Made by a program: the position numbers and the translations under genes
Origin: Chloroflexi bacterium AL-N1
GTDB lineage: Bacteria; Chloroflexota; Chloroflexia; Chloroflexales; Roseiflexaceae
Assembly (NCBI GenBank): GCA_013122435.1
Contig: WYDT01000031.1
Location: 17,017 to 81,016, forward strand
Reading direction: 5' to 3'
DNA: 64,000 bases
The notes under the pieces: model-generated
The model's database searches: none
Seen by the model: the letters and a program-made list of their open reading frames with translations, nothing else
What the model was told of the DNA's origin: nothing
Shown: positions 16,931 to 24,504 of the stretch, one piece after another
Layout: the number at the start of each line of letters is the position of its first letter
Position numbering within the stretch: position 1 is the first letter of the stretch

Positions 16931-17468
16931 GCTCACCCACCAGACATCCAATTTGCCCCTCAGCTTCGTTATATTAAGTAGCATAGATCTCCTTCCCTCC
17001 TCTTTCGTGGTTATCCTAAACGGGTGACCGCGAAACCTTTTTTGGCCCTTTTGCAGGTTTACCCAGAATTGCTCACCCACCAGACATCCAATTTGCCCCT
17101 CAGCTTCGTTATATTAAGTAGCATAGATCTCCTTCCCTCCTCTTTCGTGGTTATCCTAAACGGGTGACCGCGAAACCTTTTTTGGCCCTTTTGCAGGTTT
17201 ACCCAGAATTGCTCACCCACCAGACATCCAATTCGCCCCTCAGCTTCGTTATATTAAGTAGCATAGATCTCCTTCCCTCCTCTTTCGTGGTTATCCTAAA
17301 CGGGTGACCGCGAAACCTTTTTTGGCCCTTTTGCAGGTTTACCCAGAATTGCTCACCCACCAGACATCCAATTCGCCCCTCAGCTTCGTTATATTAAGTA
17401 GCATAGATCTCCTTCCCTCCTCTTTCGTGGTTATCCTAAATGGGTGACCGCGAAACCTTTTTTGGCCC
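16931..17468. repeat. Tandem array of a 140-bp unit (3.8 copies)
   Basis: The word GCTCACCCACCAGACATCCA begins at 16931, 17071, 17211 and 17351, exactly 140 bp apart. Copies are nearly identical: copies 1-2 have AATTTGCCCC where 3-4 have AATTCGCCCC, and copy 4 has AAATGGG for AAACGGG. Similarity stops near 17468. On the minus strand each unit carries a stem (TTTCGCGGT facing ACCACGAAA), then GAGGAGGGAAGGAG, then ATG and a 21-codon reading frame. The frames are closed by TAA in copies 2-4 (17059-17124, 17199-17264, 17339-17404). The peptide begins MLLNITKLRG and ends WWVSNSG, with one Lys/Glu change between copies. In copy 1 the frame runs on into the cyclase gene. 140 is not a multiple of three, so the units do not join into one frame. 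Confidence 0.9.
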
Positions 17469-17672
17469 CTTAACATCAACTTCAACAACGCCCTGAGTAA
17501 GAGTTACCTGTTCGCCTCCAATATGATGGATCGCATAAGGTTGCAAAACCTTGAAAATCCTACTGGGCGTACAATCACATTGAGCATTTCTATGCAAGAA
17601 ACAGAACGATACAACGTTCTTATATAACGATATGATTGAAAACCTTATGCCACCTAATATTACGAGGACTGT
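17469..17672. other. Spacer after the repeat array
   Basis: Unique sequence between the end of the 140-bp array and the small membrane-protein gene. No coding frame or known element is seen; it should contain that small gene's promoter. Confidence 0.35.
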
Positions 17673-17813
17673 ATGGAAGGGCTGATTTTACCCATAGTCG
17701 GAATTATTGTACTGATTGTGTTATGGAAGATTCTGACGAAATTACTACGTTTTGTGTTGACGATTGGAATCCTATTGGGGATTGCCTATGTATTATTCAC
17801 CTATGTGAGTTGA
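17673..17813 (+). CDS. Small membrane protein (46 aa)
   Basis: A 46-residue frame beginning MEGLILPIVGIIVLIVLWKI, with CGAGGA 4 bases upstream of the ATG. It is almost wholly hydrophobic: residues 4-20 and about 26-45 form two transmembrane segments joined by KILTKLLR. Length, composition and ribosome site make a real small protein more likely than chance. The overlapping longer frame in this stretch (17636-17854) has no such features. Function is unknown. The neighbour on the opposite strand is a hypothetical gene of 119 residues. Confidence 0.55.
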   Translation: MEGLILPIVGIIVLIVLWKILTKLLRFVLTIGILLGIAYVLFTYVS

Positions 17814-17879
17814 CCCAATACAAACGCCTCCGCTTCTATAACAACTTGGTCTGAAATCACCACATCCCGCGACAAACTA

Positions 17880-18239
17880 TCAAGGCTTCGTGTTGTGCGA
17901 CTCTAAACGACGGAGATGTACTGCCACAGCTATATTATGCGCCATTATATCTGTGTAGGGTTCAACTGGTGGATATATACCAGAGCTTGTGAACATAACA
18001 TTCGTATGCAAGAGATTGAAAAGATGTACAGCCTCTTGTTCTGGGTTCAATGGTACAAATTGTTCAATATGCGATAGAATAATACGACGTGCAGCACTAA
18101 CCTCAATCGGCATCCGCACAGATCGTAACAATATCTGATCAGATTGTGCTTCATAACTGACAGAAGGAACGATTTTAAGTAGTTGACTGTGCAAATAGGC
18201 GATCAAGGCTACCGTATCACGGGCATATTCTCGTTCCAC
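17880..18239 (-). CDS. Hypothetical protein, 119 aa
   Basis: Not recognised. It is a soluble-looking, mostly helical protein of 119 residues with no signal peptide or membrane segment and no metal-binding motif. The GTG start is well supported by AAGGAG five bases upstream; no ATG lies near the expected N-terminus. Codon use looks like that of its neighbours. A TGCTATAAT-type extended -10 on the minus strand near 18500 would give it a leader of about 250 bases. Confidence 0.6.
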   Translation of the reverse strand: MEREYARDTVALIAYLHSQLLKIVPSVSYEAQSDQILLRSVRMPIEVSAARRIILSHIEQFVPLNPEQEAVHLFNLLHTNVMFTSSGIYPPVEPYTDIMAHNIAVAVHLRRLESHNTKP

Positions 18240-18639
18240 AGTGGCTCCTTAAACATAGATACAAAGGAACATGACACTTAATCGTGTTCAAATGTGTCTC
18301 TTACTGCTCCATAGCATATGCCCCTTAATGGCTATAACAAAGGGCATAGAAATCCCCCAAGTACCGGCAACGACACACCGTTGGCGGGCAGCTGTAGCAG
18401 CCGTCTGGTATTATATGTCCATCCAGAAAGGCCATTACTGTCTTCCACTGAGCACAATTCCCGATATTTCTTCGAAACTGATCAAAGAGTGTTGGTGATT
18501 ATAGCATGATGTAGCGCCCTTTTGCTCAAAATATGACCATGTCGCTCACTCATGCTCAAAGCGTATCATGAACGTTTCAGTTGCATATCACCCTCTTGAT
18601 CGTATTTCGCGGTATAATAGCGCCGTGCAAACAGAGACG
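18240..18639. other. Intergenic region with two promoter-like sites
   Basis: About 400 bases between divergent genes. TATAAT at 18613-18618 points to the GT-C operon, and TGCTATAAT on the minus strand near 18500 points to the 119-aa gene. A minus-strand frame at 18325-18435 would encode a 36-residue Cys-rich peptide (GCYSCPPTVCRCRY); it has no ribosome site and may be a gene remnant. CAACG/CGTTG and ATGCCC/GGGCAT inverted repeats suggest some RNA folding. Confidence 0.35.
18613..18618 (+). promoter_or_regulatory. -10 element of the envelope operon
   Basis: A perfect TATAAT 21 bases before the ATG at 18640. No good -35 lies 17 bp upstream. It falls inside the region that a longer start (18568) would make coding, which argues for the start at 18640 with a very short leader. 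Confidence 0.4.
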
Positions 18640-21585
18640 ATGAAAACAAGTTCAACAACGTGGCAGCACCAACGTCGCAATCACAACCAGATACGAACAC
18701 TCCTATCTGACCGCCGATTCGCCATCGTTGTCGTGCTTGCCTGTCTCGTTGGGGTATTGGCATTCCAGGCGCCCCCTACCACCGATATCGCTATGGGGTG
18801 GTTTGGTGACCGACTGTTCTTTAGCAATGCGGACGGTTGGATGGGCGATGAACTTAGCGACTCGCAAAGTGGACGTAGTCGCTGGGCAGGGGAGATCGTG
18901 TCTATCCATCTGCCGGGTATTCGCACCGATCGCGACTTGCTATTGAAACTTCGCGCACAGGGCTGGCCAGACGATGCCATCATCCCACAATGCGACTCGG
19001 CCAGTACCCCCGATTGTATACAGCAACCCACCATAACAGTAGAAGTCAACGGCAGCCCAATTGGTCAGTTTGAACCTCAAGCTGTGTGGGAAGATTATGC
19101 CGCGACAATACCGGCATCCGCCCGACCACAGGATAACCTGACCATCATACTCCGCTCCTCGGCCACATTTACCAACTCTGAGCGCTATGTGGACCCACGC
19201 GAGAAAGCTATTCGGGTGGAATACATTGGGGTAAGTAGTTCAACCATTACCGGGCCATCACTCCCCGTATGGTTCCCACTGGGCTTACTCATCCTCAACA
19301 GTGCCTTAAGCTATATTGCCATGGCAGCATTGACACGACGACACACCCTTGCATTTGTGGTCACAGTTGTGCTCGTGAGTCTCATGGCAACTGGTATTGT
19401 GCTGGCACGTTCGTGGGCGATTATCCTGCTCCCATGGATCACAGGTGCACTGCTCCTGCTCTTACTCATAGCCAAGTGGCAATCCATCGCCGTTCTGATC
19501 CGCCAGATACTCTATCGCTATGCACAAGGGAATACACTCAACTATGGCTTGATTACCGCTGCCGCTGCGTGGATGGCCTACGTTGTCGCGCGGGCAAGCG
19601 CCAACGTCAGCCTTCCCGGTATGCCAGCATTACGCGCCAATTTTGCCGACACCCTCTTATTTGGCATGCTTGGGACGGGGGTGCTCATCTTGCTTCTGGT
19701 GTTGGGGCGGCGCGGCTTACCATGGCTCTGCAACACACTGGTAGATTGGGCAGCATCTCGCCAGGGCGCGTACACCATCCTGAGCACCTTTCTCATCATC
19801 TGGATCGGCTATGAGGCGTACGTTATCACCCAACTCAACTATGTAGGCCATGCTGATTACGCTGACAACGCCGTTGTCGCACGCAACCTGGTTGAGGGGC
19901 GCGGTTGGGTCGTCGATTATGTCACCCAGTTCTATTACCTCAACGATAATGGCGTCACACGCCCACAGGAAACATGGCCATTGCTCCAGCCGGTCTGGAT
20001 TGCGCCATTTTTTGCCTGGCTTGGCCCAACCGACCTCGCAGCACGCCTGCCCAACCTGGTTTTTATGACAATTCTGGCAGTACTCCTGTATGCCATTGGC
20101 ACCCGCCTGTGGGATCGTCGTGTCGGCCTCACAACTGCTGTCTTTGTGCTCACGAGCCATCTCTTCTTTAAGTTAGCCATCTACGCGACGACTGATCTGG
20201 CATTTGTTGTTTTTTCAATAGTAGCTATGTATCTCGTTTATCGTTGGGCTGTCGATGATGAGACTCGTATCGATACAACCACTCAGCGGAGACTCAACAT
20301 CTGGCGAGGGCGTTGGGGTATCGTGGTCGTCTCAGGTCTGTTCACGGGGCTGATGATGCTCCAGAAGCCCGCTAGCGGCGTCCTCATCGCATTTGGTACT
20401 GGGCTATGGTTGCTCATCTGGGCATGGCAAAGCCAACTCCAGACCACCGAACGACGTGCCTTATTTGCCAACCGACTGCGCCGTATCGCACCTATCGCAG
20501 CATGGACAATCACTGCGCTGCTGGTATTCTCACCCTATCTGGTTCGCAATGTCACGACCTTTGATGGCCGTATCTTCTACTCAACCGAAAGCTATGATGC
20601 CTGGGTGATTGAGTATGCTGCTTCATGGGAAGATATTTATAAAGTCTACACCACCGATGCCGATCTGAGTGAGACCGGTGGCCTCCCAGAAGCAAACTGG
20701 ATTTTACGTTGGGGGTTTGATCGCACAGTACATAAATTGATTGTTCAGATTGAAGCAGTACGTAATTACATACTCCCACCATGGCGTAATCTCCCACTTG
20801 GTATGACTGACATCATGAGCGGGTACCGTGATCAACAAACCCCAGAAAGACTAGACGGAGACTTGCGGTTGCTCTTTAGCGTAGGTGCATGGCTCTCATT
20901 CCTGGGTGTGCTAGGGGCGATCCGTTTACGGCGACGTCTCATTATCCTGTTGTTGTTGGCCTTCACACCCTATACCATCTTCTTGATTACCTACTGGCAC
21001 TCCAACGAAGAACGTTACTTTGTGATGGTCCTGCCCTGGCTGGCATTGTTTGCTGCATACGCCTTGTGGCGCGGCTATGATCGTATCGCCGAGATCGGGG
21101 ATGGTCGCTGGACCCCGGTTGGTCTGGCACTAGCAATCACCACCATCGTGTTTGTAATTCAACCGTCATGGCCTATTATTTCCGAGAAAGTACAGACTGA
21201 GCCATGGATAAAAGCATCCGATCTTGACGCATACGAATGGATAAGGGAAAATACCGATCCCGATGATGTTATTATGACCCGTGTTCCCTGGCAGTTCAAC
21301 TGGCACACTGAACGACCAGCCGTGATGATACCAAATACAACAGACCCGGATACACTTATGCAAATTGCACGCTACTATGATGCTAAATATCTTATTTCAA
21401 CGGTGCAGACACGCCCATATAGAAGCGTTCAAAAAATGCTTGATGAGCAATTAGTCAAGACCGACACTCTACGACAAGTATATGAGTCGTCTAGTTACGA
21501 CACACAGGCAGGTAGACAACTGGGCCCAACATATGTGTATAGATTCCCCGCAGATTATGACGGGGTTGCGGAGCTACGCCCGTGA
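18640..21585 (+). CDS. GT-C fold glycosyltransferase (family 39-like), membrane
   Basis: 981-residue polytopic membrane protein. A first helix (about 25-43) is followed by a lumenal domain of about 150 residues, then more than ten helices. The GT-C signature loop is seen at HADYADNAVVARNLVEGRGW with the Asp typical of the catalytic first loop, followed by LLQPVWIAPFFAWLGPTDLAARLPNLV. The C-terminal soluble domain (DLDAYEWIRENTDPDDVIMTRVPW) is common in this family. Such enzymes move sugars from polyprenyl-phosphate donors to lipids or proteins outside the membrane. It overlaps the GT4 gene by 4 bp (GTGA), so the two are translationally coupled. I prefer the ATG at 18640 to 18568 because a -10 box lies between them. 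Confidence 0.82.
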   Translation: MKTSSTTWQHQRRNHNQIRTLLSDRRFAIVVVLACLVGVLAFQAPPTTDIAMGWFGDRLFFSNADGWMGDELSDSQSGRSRWAGEIVSIHLPGIRTDRDLLLKLRAQGWPDDAIIPQCDSASTPDCIQQPTITVEVNGSPIGQFEPQAVWEDYAATIPASARPQDNLTIILRSSATFTNSERYVDPREKAIRVEYIGVSSSTITGPSLPVWFPLGLLILNSALSYIAMAALTRRHTLAFVVTVVLVSLMATGIVLARSWAIILLPWITGALLLLLLIAKWQSIAVLIRQILYRYAQGNTLNYGLITAAAAWMAYVVARASANVSLPGMPALRANFADTLLFGMLGTGVLILLLVLGRRGLPWLCNTLVDWAASRQGAYTILSTFLIIWIGYEAYVITQLNYVGHADYADNAVVARNLVEGRGWVVDYVTQFYYLNDNGVTRPQETWPLLQPVWIAPFFAWLGPTDLAARLPNLVFMTILAVLLYAIGTRLWDRRVGLTTAVFVLTSHLFFKLAIYATTDLAFVVFSIVAMYLVYRWAVDDETRIDTTTQRRLNIWRGRWGIVVVSGLFTGLMMLQKPASGVLIAFGTGLWLLIWAWQSQLQTTERRALFANRLRRIAPIAAWTITALLVFSPYLVRNVTTFDGRIFYSTESYDAWVIEYAASWEDIYKVYTTDADLSETGGLPEANWILRWGFDRTVHKLIVQIEAVRNYILPPWRNLPLGMTDIMSGYRDQQTPERLDGDLRLLFSVGAWLSFLGVLGAIRLRRRLIILLLLAFTPYTIFLITYWHSNEERYFVMVLPWLALFAAYALWRGYDRIAEIGDGRWTPVGLALAITTIVFVIQPSWPIISEKVQTEPWIKASDLDAYEWIRENTDPDDVIMTRVPWQFNWHTERPAVMIPNTTDPDTLMQIARYYDAKYLISTVQTRPYRSVQKMLDEQLVKTDTLRQVYESSSYDTQAGRQLGPTYVYRFPADYDGVAELRP

Positions 21586-22850
21586 AAATCTGCATGCTCA
21601 CTTCATCGTATCCAAAGTACCGTGGTGAAACAACCGCACCATTCATCGAAGAGATCGCCGCCGGATTAGTGCGTCGTGGGCATACCGTTCATGTTGTTGC
21701 GCCATTCCATCGGGATGTCCGTCGTGAGGCTGTTGAGCGTGGGGTGTACCTGCATTTTTTTCGCTACAGCCCAAATGAGGCGCTCAACATCTGGGGCTAC
21801 GCCGAATCGCTGCACGCCGATGTCACGCTCCGTAGAAATGTGCTAGTCACAGCGCCCCTCGCGTTAAGCGCTTCACTCTTGACGGTGATGCAACTGATCA
21901 ATCAAGCAGAGCAACACACCGGCCAGAACAACTCAGGTGACACCACACCCTTCGATATCGTGCATGCCCACTGGGTGTTACCGAACGGGGTTCCAGCAGC
22001 CATCGCCGCCCGTCTCTATCACTTACCTCTAGTGATTAGCCTACATGGTTCTGATGTTTTTCTGGCCGAACGCAACGCACCATTGTCGCTGACAGCAACA
22101 TCGGCGCTGCGTGCTGCTGGTGGTATTACCGCCTGTAGTAGCGATCTTCGTGAGCGAGCCCTACGGCTTGGTGCACGCATCCACAACTTTGATGTCGTCC
22201 CCTATGGTGTCGACCCAACGGTATTTCGGCCCGACCCGAGCAGTGCCGCATTCGTTCGCACAGAACTTGGGCTGGAACCCGACACACCATTGATTGTGAC
22301 CATTGGACGTCTGGTGTACAAAAAAGGGCTCACCTACTTGTTGGAAGCCTTTCACAACATACACCAGCACCATCCTCAAGCTGTGCTCATCATTGCTGGT
22401 TATGGCGACCTGCGCGAAACATTGGAACAACGAGCCCACGAACTAGGTATCGCATCGCACGTCTATTTTCCTGGTAAGCTCGAACGCGAGCGAGCTGCAC
22501 GCTATATCAGCGCTGCCGATGTCTACACCATTCCATCGATCCGCGACCAGGATGGTAACGTTGATGGATTGCCCAACGTCCTGCTCGAGGGCATGGGCTC
22601 GGGTCGACCCATCGTAGCCTCACGTGTCGCCGGTATCCCCGAAGTTATCGATGATGGTGTGCACGGTTTGTTGGTGCCAGAACGCGATGCTGATGCACTT
22701 GCCAACGCCATCACACAACTGCTTGATAACCGGATTCTCGCGCACCAACTAGGCGTTGCGGCACGACGACGTATCGAAGAAGAACTCACCTGGGATGCGA
22801 CTGCAGCACGCTTTGAACGAGTGTATCATCATGCACTTCAAACAACATAA
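21582..22850 (+). CDS. Glycosyltransferase family 4
   Basis: 422-residue GT-B fold retaining glycosyltransferase. The N-terminal half has SSYPKYRGETTAPFIEEIA and HAHWVLPNG. The C-terminal half holds the GT4 donor site: VTIGRLVYKKGLTYLLEAF, then GKLERERAARYISAADVYTIPS and LPNVLLEGMGSGRPIVASRVAGIPEVI with the E-x7-E pattern. It probably uses a nucleotide-sugar donor and works at the cytoplasmic face on a lipid-linked glycan. It starts with GTG overlapping the stop of the GT-C gene. The donor and acceptor are unknown, though the adjacent dehydrogenase suggests a uronic-acid-containing polymer. Confidence 0.9.
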   Translation: MKICMLTSSYPKYRGETTAPFIEEIAAGLVRRGHTVHVVAPFHRDVRREAVERGVYLHFFRYSPNEALNIWGYAESLHADVTLRRNVLVTAPLALSASLLTVMQLINQAEQHTGQNNSGDTTPFDIVHAHWVLPNGVPAAIAARLYHLPLVISLHGSDVFLAERNAPLSLTATSALRAAGGITACSSDLRERALRLGARIHNFDVVPYGVDPTVFRPDPSSAAFVRTELGLEPDTPLIVTIGRLVYKKGLTYLLEAFHNIHQHHPQAVLIIAGYGDLRETLEQRAHELGIASHVYFPGKLERERAARYISAADVYTIPSIRDQDGNVDGLPNVLLEGMGSGRPIVASRVAGIPEVIDDGVHGLLVPERDADALANAITQLLDNRILAHQLGVAARRRIEEELTWDATAARFERVYHHALQTT

Positions 22851-22872
22851 CGACTTACAACACGAGGTAGGT

Positions 22873-24198
22873 ATGACAATGTTTAGTGAACTTGCAACAA
22901 AAATTGAGCAGCGCAACGCCCGCATCGGGGTCGTAGGGCTAGGATATGTCGGGCTACCACTTGCCGCACATGCCGGAAAACGTGGATTTCAGGTCATCGG
23001 GTTGGATACCAGCCCGGGTAAGGTTGAAACGATCAATCGTGGCGAGAGCGATGTCGATGACGTACCATCGGAAGTTATCGCGCACCTGCGCGAAAGCGGA
23101 CACTTTGAAGCCACCACCGATGTGCGGCGACTCCGCGCATGTGATGTTGTCATTATCTGTGTTCCTACTCCTCTCAACAAAACACGCGACCCTGACATGT
23201 CGTATGTCGAGCGTGCTGCCGACGATATTGCCCGAACGCTCCGCACGGCTCAGCTGATCGTCCTTGAAAGCACGACATGGCCAGGAACAACCGAAGAGAT
23301 TATTTTGCCGCGACTCGAGGCAACTGGGCTAAAAGTGGGAGAAGACTTTTTCTTAGCATTCTCCCCAGAACGAATCGACCCCGGACAGACCAGCAGCAAA
23401 GGCTACACAGTGGACAATGTCCCGAAAGTAGTTGGTGGCGTTACTCCAGCATGTGTCGAGATTGCAAGTGCTTTCTACAGCCATATCACCAGTCAGGTTG
23501 TGCCGGTTTCCTCTCCACGTGTTGCGGAACTGACCAAGTTGTTTGAGAATGTCTTTCGCAATGTCAATATTGCCCTCGTAAACGAACTGGCCCTGCTCTG
23601 CGACCGAATGGGAATTAGCGTGTGGGAAGTGATCGACGCGGCGGCAACCAAGCCTTTTGGTTTTATGAAGTTTGCGCCGGGACCAGGTTGGGGGGGGCAC
23701 TGTATCCCCATTGACCCCTTTTACCTCACCTGGAAAGCACACGAGTTTGGTTTTAATACACGTTTTACTGAACTAGCTGGTGAGATTAATGTGCAGATGC
23801 CACGTCATGTGCGAGAACTCACGATACGTGCACTTAATCAGCACAGTAAGGCGCTGCGGGGCTCACACGTTTTGCTCTTAGGCGTTGCATACAAACCCAA
23901 TGTTGCCGACTACCGAGAAGCGCCTGTGTTCAAAATCATGGAATTGTTGGAAGAAGATGGTGCCAGAATCACTTCTGTCGATCCGCATGTCGCCGAGTTT
24001 CAAGCGCATGACGGCCAGACTTATGTTACCACACCTCTCTCAGATGACTTGCTCCAAAGCGCCGACTGTGCGATTATCGTCACCAATCATGACGGATTTG
24101 ACTACCAACACATTGTCGCCAACTCACAAGCCATTGTAGACACACGCAACGCGACACGTGATGTACGTGAGGGTCGTGAAAAAATTATTTCTTTATAA
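22873..24198 (+). CDS. Nucleotide-sugar dehydrogenase (UDP-Glc/UDP-ManNAc DH family)
   Basis: 441 residues. NAD-dependent four-electron oxidation of a UDP-sugar to the uronic acid is the family reaction. Visible are the Rossmann motif GVVGLGYVGLPLA, CVPTPLNKTRDPDMSYV, ESTTWPGTTEE, FSPERIDPG, KLFENVFRNVNIALVNELA, and the catalytic-Cys loop GWGGHCIPIDPFYLTWKA. The C-terminal substrate domain begins near LGVAYKPNVADYREAP. FSPERIDPG and GHCIPIDPFYLTWKA resemble WecC/UDP-N-acetyl-hexosamine 6-dehydrogenases more than plain UDP-glucose enzymes; the exact sugar is uncertain. The start is the ATG at 22873 after GAGGT; longer frames overlap the GT4 gene. It is the last gene of the envelope operon. Confidence 0.9.
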   Translation: MTMFSELATKIEQRNARIGVVGLGYVGLPLAAHAGKRGFQVIGLDTSPGKVETINRGESDVDDVPSEVIAHLRESGHFEATTDVRRLRACDVVIICVPTPLNKTRDPDMSYVERAADDIARTLRTAQLIVLESTTWPGTTEEIILPRLEATGLKVGEDFFLAFSPERIDPGQTSSKGYTVDNVPKVVGGVTPACVEIASAFYSHITSQVVPVSSPRVAELTKLFENVFRNVNIALVNELALLCDRMGISVWEVIDAAATKPFGFMKFAPGPGWGGHCIPIDPFYLTWKAHEFGFNTRFTELAGEINVQMPRHVRELTIRALNQHSKALRGSHVLLLGVAYKPNVADYREAPVFKIMELLEEDGARITSVDPHVAEFQAHDGQTYVTTPLSDDLLQSADCAIIVTNHDGFDYQHIVANSQAIVDTRNATRDVREGREKIISL

Positions 24199-24208
24199 CT
24201 ACAAACCG

Positions 24209-24228
24209 GGCGGCATATCAGGGCCGCC
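24209..24228 (+). terminator. Terminator of the envelope operon
   Basis: GGCGGC and GCCGCC form a 6-bp GC-rich stem with an 8-base loop, followed by TTGCTCTT, starting 10 bases after the dehydrogenase stop codon. Confidence 0.65.
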
Positions 24229-24504
24229 TTGCTCTTAAAATGTACCACTAACATACTCTAAAATCACAATATCGCTCAGGCTTTGGATAAAAGCACCTAC
24301 TTCCGATCGCCTTCTTCATCACACTTGTTTACGATAGCAGCGCCTTGTTCGTTATTTAAGACTTTGTAGAATGCAGTTCCTAACCTACATTTCACCGCAA
24401 CTATGTAATGCCGTTGTAACATAGATGTCTTGCCCCACGCAGACCAACGCGATAGCATAGAAATAACAAAACAACTGCAACTATGAACAGAAATAGTAGT
24501 CGCT
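24229..24504. other. Non-coding region before the STAND/HEAT gene
   Basis: About 275 bases without a supported gene. CTATG and CATAG arms lie near 24403-24424. No clear promoter pair was fixed. Confidence 0.3.

Noticed and set aside
16766..17080. 104-residue minus-strand frame across copy 1 of the repeat and the end of the cyclase gene
   Set aside because: It arises from the mini-ORF of one repeat unit running into antisense of a clear gene; the other copies stop after 21 codons.
17636..17854. 72-residue plus-strand frame
   Set aside because: It overlaps the 46-codon membrane-protein frame, has no ribosome site and has mixed, unstructured composition.
18325..18435. 36-residue Cys-rich frame on the minus strand
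   Set aside because: The pattern GCYSCPPTVCRCRY is curious, but there is no ribosome site and coding continues upstream of the ATG without a start. It is kept only as a possible remnant.
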